This document shows positions 44,743 to 52,434 of a stretch of DNA of 64,000 nucleotides, in pieces. The notes beneath the pieces are model-generated. The model was not told the DNA's origin and searched no databases. It saw only the letters and a program-made list of their open reading frames with translations. Source of the stretch: Cecembia calidifontis (GTDB taxonomy: Bacteria; Bacteroidota; Bacteroidia; Cytophagales; Cyclobacteriaceae); NCBI RefSeq assembly GCF_004216715.1, contig NZ_SGXG01000001.1:3332501-3396500 (forward strand), in the 5' to 3' direction. Every line of letters starts with the position of its first letter. Positions within the stretch are counted from its first letter, which is position 1. The position numbers and the translations under genes were made by a program.

Positions 44743-46182
44743 ATGAAAAATACCATTCCTGCCGCAATTCTTTTTTTTACCCTGCTATTTTTGGGCAATT
44801 TTGGCTTTGCCCAGGAAAAATACAGGGTGGTCATCATGACCGATATGACCCATGATGATGGTAATTCCCTTATCCGCTATTTGTATTATGCTCCTTACTT
44901 TGATACAGAAGCCATCATCGTAACCCAACAACTTCCGGACTTCAATTTTGACCAGAATGGACCTTGGGAAAAAGTGAACAGTATTTTAGATGCCTACCAT
45001 AAGGAATTTCCGCATTTGTCCAAACATGATCCCGATTTCCCACGCTATGAATACTTACAAAGTATAACCAAAAAAGGGAGAGGTGCACTTCCGATAATCT
45101 GGCTGACCAATGAAAGAAAATTCGCAGCTGAGATAGCGGGGAGGTATGTGGAATCTGAGTGGGGTGAGATCCGTTTTCATGACTGGATTGGAGATGGGCT
45201 GAATCCAAATGGGGAGCCCAAGGATTCAGAAGGTTCTGAATTTTTGATTAAGGTGTTTGAAAAGGAGGATGACAGGCCAATCTTTGTGCAGATGTGGGGA
45301 GGCCCGATCACCTTTGTCCAGGCTCTTTACCGCTTTCAGGAGAAACATGGACCGGAGAAATTTAAGCAACTTCTTAGCAAATTGCATGTTTTCGGTATCC
45401 TGCTACAGGACATTACGTTTGATTTTTTGATCGATCTCGACAAGGTACAGGCGCTAAAATGTACCAATATGGGAACAGTTACCTCCACATTTGAGGGTGA
45501 AAGGGCAGAGGTAGGTTGGCTGTTACATGACGGGGGGCACTTTTGGAAATACCTCCGGGTCATGGAACAAGCCGAGGTGAATGGACATGGCCCCATGTCT
45601 GAGCTTTATGACCATGGAGGAGAAGGGGACAGTCCTGCTTTTCTATATTTGTTGAGTGGGGTCTTAGGACTGAATGATCCCTTATATCCCACACAGGGGA
45701 GTTGGGGCAGCAGGTTCCAACCTATGGGTAAAGATTTCCCCAATGGATATTATCATACCTGTGGATTGGATAGAATGGAATTGGAACGCTGGATTCCTGA
45801 AGCAAAAAATTCATTTTTGAACAGGCTGCAGTATTCCTTGAAGGCGCCAAATGAAGTGAACCATGAGCCTGTGGTTATAGTCAATGGAAAACGGGATAAT
45901 AAGCCCCTGGTATTATCCGGTATTCCCGGAAATTCTTTCATACTTGATGCTTCTGCATCTTTTGATCCTGATGGGGATGACTTGGTATTTCATTGGTTTT
46001 TTTATCCAGAGGCCTCCAGTTATAGGGGAACTTTTCAAATTTCCGATACAACTTCCAACAGCTTGCAAATTGAAATCCCAAAAGACTTATCCGATCAGGA
46101 AATCCATTTGATTTTGGAAGTGAAGGACAATGGTACTCCTGGATTGGTAGGGTATAAAAGGGTGATCCTGAAGTCTCAATGA
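44743..46182 (+). CDS. DUF1593 protein (nucleoside-hydrolase-like), exported
   Basis: Starting at the ATG at 44743 (the frame opens at a TTG at 44734) the product has 479 residues with a signal peptide (MKNTIPAAILFFTLLFLGNF). The N-terminal DUF1593 domain resembles nucleoside hydrolases, with MTDMTHDDGNSLIRYL in place of their DTDxxxDD metal loop. The C-terminal domain (about 385-479) is the Sde182-like beta domain, with DASASFDPDGDDLVFHW. Sde182 was described as a cellulose-binding protein, so a sugar-binding or glycosidic role is plausible. Transcribed alone. Confidence 0.85.
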   Translation: MKNTIPAAILFFTLLFLGNFGFAQEKYRVVIMTDMTHDDGNSLIRYLYYAPYFDTEAIIVTQQLPDFNFDQNGPWEKVNSILDAYHKEFPHLSKHDPDFPRYEYLQSITKKGRGALPIIWLTNERKFAAEIAGRYVESEWGEIRFHDWIGDGLNPNGEPKDSEGSEFLIKVFEKEDDRPIFVQMWGGPITFVQALYRFQEKHGPEKFKQLLSKLHVFGILLQDITFDFLIDLDKVQALKCTNMGTVTSTFEGERAEVGWLLHDGGHFWKYLRVMEQAEVNGHGPMSELYDHGGEGDSPAFLYLLSGVLGLNDPLYPTQGSWGSRFQPMGKDFPNGYYHTCGLDRMELERWIPEAKNSFLNRLQYSLKAPNEVNHEPVVIVNGKRDNKPLVLSGIPGNSFILDASASFDPDGDDLVFHWFFYPEASSYRGTFQISDTTSNSLQIEIPKDLSDQEIHLILEVKDNGTPGLVGYKRVILKSQ

Positions 46183-46227
46183 TAATAATTAAGTTAATTG
46201 ACTTAGGAAAAACCGGTATAAAATCAA

Positions 46228-46269
46228 TTATCCTCCCTAAAAAAAAGATGAATGCTTCCGGGAGGATAA
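46228..46269. terminator. Hairpin between convergent genes
   Basis: TTATCCTCCC (46228-46237) and GGGAGGATAA (46260-46269) form a perfect 10-bp stem between the convergent DUF1593 and hydroxyacyl-CoA dehydrogenase genes. No strong T run on either side. Confidence 0.5.
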
Positions 46270-46316
46270 CTGATTATTGGTTGCCTATTTCAATATTTCT
46301 AAAGGAAAGTAAATTT

Positions 46317-47195
46317 TTACTGCAAAAATTCGTCCTCACGATAAGCTGGGTTGGGATATTTATAAAACCCTTCTCCTGTCTTTTCCCCCAATTTTCCAGC
46401 ATCGATGTAGGTTTTCAATAGGGCAGCAAAACGTTGAGAGGCTGCATCGGGAAGATTTTTGGTTACATGCCAGGCAGTATCCAGACCTATGGAGTCCAAA
46501 ATACCAAATGGCCCCATAGGCATATGGAAGTTGACCATCCAGGATTTGTCAATATCCTCCACAGTTCCTATTTCCCCAGTTAAGAGTTTACCGGCTGCAC
46601 CGATAAAAGCCATCAGCATGCTGTTGAAGAGATAACCATGGTTTTCTTTTTTGACCACTACAGGCACCTGTTCAAGACTTCTACCAAATTCCATCAAAAT
46701 GGGAATGAGGGAAGGGTCAGTTCCGGGATGTGGCATAATATCGACTACTTTGGAATAGAAAACATCATGGAAGTGTAGCGCACAGAACTTTTCCGGTCTA
46801 CCGGAAATCTCTGCAAACATGGAGGGAAGAAGGTAAGAAGTGTTGGTTGTAAAAATCGTCTTCTCAGGCGCTATTTTTCCAAATTGATCCCAAACTGCAT
46901 TTTTGATTTCCACATCTTCAGTCACGCTTTCATTGATCAGATCCGCATCCCAAATGGCGACATTGGGGTTGTCGGTGAAGGTAATGGCTGCAATTGCGTG
47001 CATACCTGCCACATCTTCCAAACCGGAATTATTGGCCAGCTGCTTAATGATTTTTTGCATCAGTTTTTGGGAATTTTCCAATGCTTTGGGGTTGATGTCA
47101 AAAATGGCTACCTGATAGCCTGAAAGGGCAGCCTGAAGGGCCACGCGGGTACCCAAGGTACCAGCTCCTAAAATACAGACTCTTTTAATTTTCAT
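46317..47195 (-). CDS. 3-hydroxyacyl-CoA dehydrogenase
   Basis: A 292-residue protein when started at the ATG 47193-47195 (MKIKRVCILGAGTLGTRVAL); the frame opens earlier at 47258. NAD-binding loop GAGTLG, catalytic-type segment FCALHFHDVFYSKVVDI with the conserved His, and the C-terminal helical domain with NSMLMAFIGAAGKLL and GPFGILDSIGLD. It oxidises L-3-hydroxyacyl-CoA in beta-oxidation or acts on 3-hydroxybutyryl-CoA. Last gene of the four-gene operon 50220-46317; 4 bp behind the kinase gene. Cytoplasmic. Confidence 0.92.
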   Translation of the reverse strand: MKIKRVCILGAGTLGTRVALQAALSGYQVAIFDINPKALENSQKLMQKIIKQLANNSGLEDVAGMHAIAAITFTDNPNVAIWDADLINESVTEDVEIKNAVWDQFGKIAPEKTIFTTNTSYLLPSMFAEISGRPEKFCALHFHDVFYSKVVDIMPHPGTDPSLIPILMEFGRSLEQVPVVVKKENHGYLFNSMLMAFIGAAGKLLTGEIGTVEDIDKSWMVNFHMPMGPFGILDSIGLDTAWHVTKNLPDAASQRFAALLKTYIDAGKLGEKTGEGFYKYPNPAYREDEFLQ

Positions 47196-47199
47196 TAGT

Positions 47200-48234
47200 T
47201 CAAATTTTATGGGTTTGGATACTTTTAAAAGCTGTTTTACCACAGGCATTGACAACATGGATCAGTCCTGCAAACCTTGGATCCTGAGCAAAACCTAATG
47301 TATATCTCTTATAAATCTGTTGGGCGATAACGCCCACTTTAAAAACACCAAAAACGTAATAAAACAACATATCAGAAAGATCCAAACTGCTGTTTTTTGA
47401 ATAGTAGTCAATTACTTCCGCCCTGCTAAAATTTCCTTTGGGGTAGGTAAGGTTAAACATTTTTAATATGTCCGGATCGCCTTCTTCAGCCCAATAGGCC
47501 AGACTCGTGCCCAAGTCCATTAAAGGATCACCAACAGTGGCCATTTCCCAGTCAAGAACGGCTTTGATTTCAGGATTGTCAGGCCCTTCCAGGACAAGAT
47601 TATCGTACTTATAATCATTGTGAATAAAGCCTATTTGTTCCTTTTTCGGCAAATTGGCTTTTAGCCAATCTGATACAGCTTCTATTTCTTTCAGCTCATC
47701 TGTTTTGGCATTATAATACCGATCTGACCAACCCAAAACCTGTCTTGATACATAGCCTTCCGGTTTTCCTAATTCCAACAATCCTGAATCTTTCAGTTCT
47801 AACTTATGCAAGGCTAAAAGTCCATCCACCGTATTTTTGCTTAATTTAGCAAAGAAATCCGAACTTAAATTCATTCCTTCCGGAATTTTGTTTCTAAGGA
47901 TCAGGCCATTGACTTTCTCCATGATAAAAAATGGAGCTCCGATAATGGCATCTTCTTCGTAGCAGAGGATAGGTTTTGGAATTTTATTATAGCCGGCTTT
48001 CTGAAGGGCCTTTAAGACTTTGAATTCTCTCACCATATCATGGGCCTTGCTGATTTTCAATCCCAGTGGAGGCCGCCTCAATACGAATTCTCCTTCGGGA
48101 GAAGTAATCAGGTAGGTAAGGTTGGAATATCCCCCTTTAAATTGGGTAATGACAGTTGAACTTGGGTCAAGGTTCAATTCAGAGGCGAGATAAGGAAAAA
48201 TCCCCTCCACACCTTTAGGTGCTGTGTTGGTCAT
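47200..48234 (-). CDS. APH-family phosphotransferase, ACAD10/11 kinase-domain type (LvaA-like)
   Basis: A 344-residue aminoglycoside-phosphotransferase-fold kinase. Signatures are FVLRRPPLGLKI (ATP lysine region), the catalytic loop FIHNDYKYDNLVL and the metal loop VLDWEMATVGDPLMDLG. This subgroup forms the N-terminal domain of mammalian ACAD10/11 and equals LvaA of the levulinate pathway in Pseudomonas putida, which phosphorylates 4-hydroxyacyl-CoA. Its start overlaps the acyl-CoA dehydrogenase stop by four bases (ATGA), a tight coupling of the two activities that are fused in the animal proteins. Substrate inferred. Confidence 0.9.
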   Translation of the reverse strand: MTNTAPKGVEGIFPYLASELNLDPSSTVITQFKGGYSNLTYLITSPEGEFVLRRPPLGLKISKAHDMVREFKVLKALQKAGYNKIPKPILCYEEDAIIGAPFFIMEKVNGLILRNKIPEGMNLSSDFFAKLSKNTVDGLLALHKLELKDSGLLELGKPEGYVSRQVLGWSDRYYNAKTDELKEIEAVSDWLKANLPKKEQIGFIHNDYKYDNLVLEGPDNPEIKAVLDWEMATVGDPLMDLGTSLAYWAEEGDPDILKMFNLTYPKGNFSRAEVIDYYSKNSSLDLSDMLFYYVFGVFKVGVIAQQIYKRYTLGFAQDPRFAGLIHVVNACGKTAFKSIQTHKI

Positions 48235-49439
48235 GGTGAAGCGAATTGTTTGAGGATTCTTTTGGCTAAAACAGTCTTGTGTACTTCATCAGGTCCGTCG
48301 TAAATCCGGGCACCCCGCTCATGCCTGTACCAAAAGGAGAGTAGGGTATCATCCGTTATTCCCAAAGCTCCATGGACCTGTATGGCTCTGTCCAAGGTGG
48401 TCATGAGAACGTCGGAAACAAAAAACTTGATGGTGGAAATATCTTCCTTGGCAGCTTTGGCACCGTCTTCGTCAATTTTCTGGGCAGTTGCTAAGACCAT
48501 GAGTCGGGAAGCTTTGACGCTTGCGACGGATTCAGCAATCCAATTTTGTATGGTCTGTTGGTTGGCCAAAGGTTTTCCTGGATCCAACATCCGGCTCAAT
48601 GCCCTTTTGCACATGAGTTCAATGGCTCTTTCGCAGATCCCTATCCAGCGCATGCAGTGATGTATCCTACCAGGTCCCAGTCTTTCCTGTGCCAGTGCAA
48701 AACCCTGTCCTTCATCACCGATCAGGTTACTAACAGGGACTCTACAATTGATAAACTTCACTTCTCCATGGGACATATAATCTTCCCCTACATCGCCCAT
48801 GATGGGAATGTTCCTTACCAGTTGGAATCCCGGATTATCCAGTGGTACCAAGATCATACTGGCCCTTTGATAAGGATTTGGGTTTTCGGGATCGGTTACA
48901 GCCATGACAATGGTGAAATGGGCACCATCTGCAGAAGAAGTAAACCATTTGTGTCCATTGATGATGTAGTGATCTCCTTCTTTTATGGCGGTAGTGGAGA
49001 GATGAACGGGGTTACTGCCCGGATTATCGGGCTCTGTCATGGCAAAGCAACTCCTGATTTCGCCTTTTTGAAGAGGTTTGAGGTATTTTTCTTTTAGTTC
49101 CTTACTGGCAAACTGATGCATGAGCTCCATATTACCAATATCAGGCGCCTGGCAGTTGAATACGTAATGGCCAATGGGACTTTTTCCCAATATTTCAGAG
49201 ATCCTGCCAAACTCCTGCAGACTCAAACCCAAGCCACCTTCCTCTTTGGATAGATGGGGAGCGAACAAACCTTCGTCTTTGGCTTTTTCACGCAAAGCCT
49301 GAAGCTCTGGTAGAGCGGCCTTGAAACTCCCGTAAATGGCCTTTAATTCAATGGGGTAAATATGCTGGTTTAAAAATACTTCATATCTGGCCAATAAGGC
49401 TTTGAATTCTTCGCTTGGTTTATTTTGGGTCAATTCCAT
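48231..49439 (-). CDS. Acyl-CoA dehydrogenase (ACAD10/11- or LvaC-like)
   Basis: A 402-residue flavoprotein of the acyl-CoA dehydrogenase fold. Visible signatures are CFAMTEPDNPGSNP, the FAD-binding YIINGHKWFTSSADGAHF, EDYMSHGEVKF, the RIHHCMRWIG segment and GITDDTLLSFWYRHERGARIYDGPDEVH at the C-terminus. In the ACAD11/LvaC group the enzyme handles 4-phosphoacyl-CoA made by the kinase, leading to a 3-hydroxyacyl-CoA. The operon (SDR, this gene, kinase, hydroxyacyl-CoA dehydrogenase) fits that route. Cytoplasmic. Confidence 0.9.
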   Translation of the reverse strand: MELTQNKPSEEFKALLARYEVFLNQHIYPIELKAIYGSFKAALPELQALREKAKDEGLFAPHLSKEEGGLGLSLQEFGRISEILGKSPIGHYVFNCQAPDIGNMELMHQFASKELKEKYLKPLQKGEIRSCFAMTEPDNPGSNPVHLSTTAIKEGDHYIINGHKWFTSSADGAHFTIVMAVTDPENPNPYQRASMILVPLDNPGFQLVRNIPIMGDVGEDYMSHGEVKFINCRVPVSNLIGDEGQGFALAQERLGPGRIHHCMRWIGICERAIELMCKRALSRMLDPGKPLANQQTIQNWIAESVASVKASRLMVLATAQKIDEDGAKAAKEDISTIKFFVSDVLMTTLDRAIQVHGALGITDDTLLSFWYRHERGARIYDGPDEVHKTVLAKRILKQFASP

Positions 49440-49452
49440 TTCTAATCAAGAT

Positions 49453-50220
49453 TTAAATGGTAAATCCACCATCGGCAGTCAAGACAGTACCTGTGGTGTA
49501 GGAAGATGCCGGGGATGCCAGGTAAAGCGCTGCGGCTCCAATTTCTTCGCTCGTTCCGACACGTTTGATAGCGAGGGCTTTCATCATGTGTGCCATGATT
49601 TTGTCATTGCTCCAGAGGGCTTCAGAAAACTTTGTTTTGATAAGGCCGGGACAGATAGCATTCACACGGATTTTATGATCGCCCCATTCTTTGGCAAATA
49701 CTTTTGTCATTGAAATCAGTGCTGCCTTGCTTACAGAATAAATTCCCAGTCCGGGTTCAGGTGATATTCCTCCTATAGAAGAAATGTTGATCACCGAGGC
49801 ATTGGAAGATTCCCTGAGATAGGGAAAACACAATTTCATCAAATGGAAAGGTGCTTTGACATTCACTTCCATGATCTTGTCATATGCTTCTAAAGAGGTA
49901 TCATGTACTGGGCCAAACACCGGATTGGAAGCCGCATTGTTTACCAAAATATCGATGGTGCCGTATAAATCGACCGTCTTTTTGACAAGATCCTCCAGAT
50001 CAGCCATATTACCCACATTGCAAGCGATACCGGTGACCTCGTAGCCTCTTGCCCTTAACTGGCCCGCCATTTCATCCAAAGCATCTTGTTTACGGCTGCT
50101 GATGACCACTTTAGCTCCTGCCGCTGCAAAGATTTCTGCAATGCTTAAGCCAATACCTTTACTCGCTCCGGTAATCAAAGCGACTTTTCCCATCAATGAA
50201 AATAATGCTGAAAGATCCAT
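49453..50220 (-). CDS. SDR family oxidoreductase
   Basis: A 255-residue short-chain dehydrogenase if begun at the ATG 50218-50220 (MDLSALFSLMGKVALITGASKGIG); the frame opens at 50328 without need. TGxxxGIG cofactor loop, NNAASNP, catalytic Ser in NISSIGG and YSVSKAAL with Tyr and Lys; AICPGLIKT and TADGGF follow. First gene of the acyl-CoA operon, 13 bp before the acyl-CoA dehydrogenase. It could reduce a keto group or oxidise the 3-hydroxy product. Its promoter region is shared with a divergent MDR gene. Confidence 0.9.
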   Translation of the reverse strand: MDLSALFSLMGKVALITGASKGIGLSIAEIFAAAGAKVVISSRKQDALDEMAGQLRARGYEVTGIACNVGNMADLEDLVKKTVDLYGTIDILVNNAASNPVFGPVHDTSLEAYDKIMEVNVKAPFHLMKLCFPYLRESSNASVINISSIGGISPEPGLGIYSVSKAALISMTKVFAKEWGDHKIRVNAICPGLIKTKFSEALWSNDKIMAHMMKALAIKRVGTSEEIGAAALYLASPASSYTTGTVLTADGGFTI

Positions 50221-50300
50221 AGTGTTATCTGCTTGAAGTTCCTTAACAAGAATAAGGATTTTAGTTTTCAATGACAATCTATTGGCGGAAAATGTTATGC

Positions 50301-50311
50301 ATACCGAGTAT
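50301..50311. promoter_or_regulatory. Candidate palindromic site in the divergent promoter
   Basis: ATACCGAGTAT is an inverted repeat (ATAC-CGA-GTAT) between the acyl-CoA operon and the quinone-oxidoreductase-like gene, 81 and 48 bp from their starts. It may bind the TetR protein at 51509, but differs from that gene's own palindrome. Confidence 0.3.
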
Positions 50312-50358
50312 TTTTTTCTATCTTCCAAACCTAAAATTATTAATCAAAACCAAAACGC

Positions 50359-51327
50359 ATGAAGCAAGTAGTTTTTTACCAGACCGGTTTGCCGGAAGAA
50401 GTTTTGCAATTGGAAGAAGCCCCCATGCCAGAACCAAGGGCCCATGAAGTTAGGATCAGGGTTACTGCACGTAATATCAATCCTTCTGATATAATGTTTA
50501 TCAGAGGCATGTATGGGATTACCCCTAAATTACCGAGTTCAGCCGGATTTGAAGCCGTGGGAATTGTGGACAAGAGTGATGAAAAAGGAAGCATTCCTGT
50601 GGGGACTAAAGTCATTTTCACGGCAATAGGTACTTGGAAAGAATATGTTTGTGTGCCTTCTCACATGGTAATTCCTAGCCCCGCTGGGATGCCTGATGAG
50701 GTAGCTTGCCAAGCTTTTGTCAACCCATTGACGGCTTATGGTATGTTGGAAAGCAGTGGATTGAAGGAAGGGCAATGGTTGTTGGTCACTGCTGCCGCAT
50801 CTGCTTATGGAAAGTTGGTCATCCAAATGGCCAAGCAGAAGGGAATCAAAGTTGCCTGTACAGTAAGACGGGATGAACAAAAAGAAATCCTTGTAAAATT
50901 GGGAGCCGATCTGGTGATCAATACAGAAAAGGAGAAACTCCAGAAAGTAATCATGGAACAGACCCAGGAAGGAGTGGATGTGGTATTTGATGCGGTTGGA
51001 GGTGTTTTGGGGGCAAGGGCCTTGGCCAGTTTGAAAACTGGTGGTAAGATGATGGTCTTTGGATTGTTGAGTCTCGAGAATATCCCATTGAATTCAGGTC
51101 TTTTGATTTTCAAAAACCTTAAAGTTGAAGGATTCTGGCTGACCACCTGGATGGCTGGTTTGAGTCCGGAAGAAACCCAAAAAGCATTTAAGACTGTATT
51201 TTCCCATTTACTTTCCCAAAAAATCAAAGTGGATGTGGAAGCCACCTTCCCCTTGGAACAATTCAGGGAAGCTTTGGCAGCTTATGAAAAAGAGGGAAGG
51301 AACGGGAAAATAATTTTGACTTCCTAA
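50359..51327 (+). CDS. Zinc-independent MDR oxidoreductase (quinone oxidoreductase/enoyl reductase type)
   Basis: A 322-residue MDR protein. Features are TARNINPSDIMFIRGMYG, SAGFEAVGIVDKSDE and the cofactor loop VTAAASAYGKLVIQMA, followed by RRDEQKEILVKLGAD. Catalytic zinc ligands of alcohol dehydrogenases are absent, placing it with quinone oxidoreductases and enoyl reductases (NADPH). It is divergent from the acyl-CoA operon and convergent with the TetR gene, so a role in handling an unsaturated acyl or keto intermediate is plausible but not shown. Confidence 0.88.
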   Translation: MKQVVFYQTGLPEEVLQLEEAPMPEPRAHEVRIRVTARNINPSDIMFIRGMYGITPKLPSSAGFEAVGIVDKSDEKGSIPVGTKVIFTAIGTWKEYVCVPSHMVIPSPAGMPDEVACQAFVNPLTAYGMLESSGLKEGQWLLVTAAASAYGKLVIQMAKQKGIKVACTVRRDEQKEILVKLGADLVINTEKEKLQKVIMEQTQEGVDVVFDAVGGVLGARALASLKTGGKMMVFGLLSLENIPLNSGLLIFKNLKVEGFWLTTWMAGLSPEETQKAFKTVFSHLLSQKIKVDVEATFPLEQFREALAAYEKEGRNGKIILTS

Positions 51328-51422
51328 GAAAGTGAAAAGCCACAATGGTATCCCCATTTCATTCGAAGCCATTAAATTTTTAACTCATCTGGTGAAAAAT
51401 TTCAGGAAAAGATCAAAAAAAA

Positions 51423-51468
51423 TTTCACGCGGCGATCGCGATGGTTTCTCTGCGTTTGCTGCGTGAAA
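51423..51468. terminator. Hairpin between convergent MDR and TetR genes
   Basis: TTTCACGC (51423-51430) pairs with GCGTGAAA (51461-51468). The loop includes gcgatcgcgatgg and tctctgcgtttgctgcg, text resembling dispersed intergenic repeats. Confidence 0.45.
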
Positions 51469-51508
51469 TATATTGTCTTTCACTTTATTTAAATGCCAAC
51501 TATTAACC

Positions 51509-52210
51509 CTAAAACAAAGAAGCCTGTACCGCCTGTGGTTTTTGGGCCTGGATGGTACCTTTGAGCATATCCTGCATCAATTTGATAAAACCAGGTTTCC
51601 AATTGTCCAAATGGATTTTGATTTCTTTTTCTTCATAGGCCACCGGTCCGGTCAGCCGTTCATAACCGATAATCATGGACCAAATGGTGTAAAAAGTGAC
51701 CTCAGGCTGTAATTCTGGACGGATGCTTCCGTCTTTAATGCCTTGGGAAACCATTTGAATTCCCAGTTTTCCGCAATCGTGGTGGATGTCCAACAATTTT
51801 TGGAAATGCTCACTTTCCAAAATCAATGGATGGATATGCTGTTTACCTGAATCACTCGTGTAAAGCTGCATGATGCCCATAAAATTCAAAATCGCATCGT
51901 TGAACATGCGGTTGGCCTGTGTGAATTTAATATAATCGGATGCCAGGTCTGTGAGCATTTGAAGGCCTGTTCTTCCTTTCTGCTTGAAAATTTCCCTGAA
52001 AATCCCTTTCAGCTCATCGAAGGCCTTTTTCGTCACTGCCATATAAAGGTCTTCTTTGTTTTTGAAATAAAAATAACTCAAACCCTTACTGATTCCTGCC
52101 GTTTTGGCCACCTCATCCATGGTGGTCCCTGCATAGCCTTTTTCAGTAAACAATTTAATGGCTACCTCTAATATGAGTTTGGTCTTTTTTTCTCTAGCAG
52201 AACTTGGCAT
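51509..52210 (-). CDS. TetR/AcrR-family transcriptional regulator
   Basis: A 233-residue regulator. The N-terminal helix-turn-helix is typical (AIKLFTEKGYAGTTMDEVAK, AGISKGLSYFYFKNKEDLY), and the C-terminal ligand domain has a tryptophan-containing helix (VTFYTIWSMIIGYERL). TetR proteins near beta-oxidation genes commonly bind acyl-CoA and repress them. The adjacent acyl-CoA operon makes this probable here. A palindrome over its own -7 box (52226-52240) suggests autoregulation. Confidence 0.9.
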   Translation of the reverse strand: MPSSAREKKTKLILEVAIKLFTEKGYAGTTMDEVAKTAGISKGLSYFYFKNKEDLYMAVTKKAFDELKGIFREIFKQKGRTGLQMLTDLASDYIKFTQANRMFNDAILNFMGIMQLYTSDSGKQHIHPLILESEHFQKLLDIHHDCGKLGIQMVSQGIKDGSIRPELQPEVTFYTIWSMIIGYERLTGPVAYEEKEIKIHLDNWKPGFIKLMQDMLKGTIQAQKPQAVQASLF

Positions 52211-52225
52211 AACAAAACAATCTTA

Positions 52226-52245
52226 TTGACTCAGGGTCAAATATA
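52226..52245 (-). promoter_or_regulatory. TetR promoter with overlapping operator
   Basis: On the minus strand TATATTTG (complement of 52238-52245) is a perfect TAnnTTTG -7 element, 28 bp before the start. It overlaps the inverted repeat TTGAC-TCAGG-GTCAA (52226-52240). ATTTGACC also recurs 20 bp upstream (complement of 52255-52262). Confidence 0.55.
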
Positions 52246-52248
52246 TTA

Positions 52249-52279
52249 AACGGCGGTCAAATTTGCATTTGCCGCCGTT
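52249..52279 (-). terminator. Long hairpin between tyrS and the TetR gene
   Basis: AACGGCGG (52249-52256) and CAAAT (52258-52262) pair with ATTTG (52267-52271) and CCGCCGTT (52272-52279), leaving loop TTGC and one bulged base. Thirteen pairs in all, the likely terminator of the tyrS transcript. Confidence 0.7.
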
Positions 52280-52319
52280 CTTTAAATATGGAAATTTTTG
52301 AAAGTCAGGGATTAATTTT

Positions 52320-52415
52320 TCAATCCTTCATGCAGGAAAACAATTGATTCCACTTTTCTTCACCAAGGACTTCTCTCATTTGTGTTAACGTTTCCCTGAA
52401 ACATGGTTTGACCAT
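52320..52415 (-). CDS. Possible small ORF (31 aa) behind tyrS
   Basis: It starts at the ATG 52413-52415, 19 bp after the tyrS stop codon, and ends at TGA 52320-52322, before the tyrS terminator hairpin. The peptide (MVKPCFRETLTQMREVLGEE then KWNQLFSCMKD) is protein-like and helical with two cysteines. The frame stays open upstream into the end of tyrS, so it could also be a decayed tail. No family recognised. Confidence 0.3.
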   Translation of the reverse strand: MVKPCFRETLTQMREVLGEEKWNQLFSCMKD

Positions 52416-52434
52416 TTCAATATGTTTTTGAACT

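Noticed and set aside
46179..46421. 80-codon frame after the DUF1593 gene
   Set aside because: It spans a hairpin and overlaps the end of the hydroxyacyl-CoA dehydrogenase gene in antisense.
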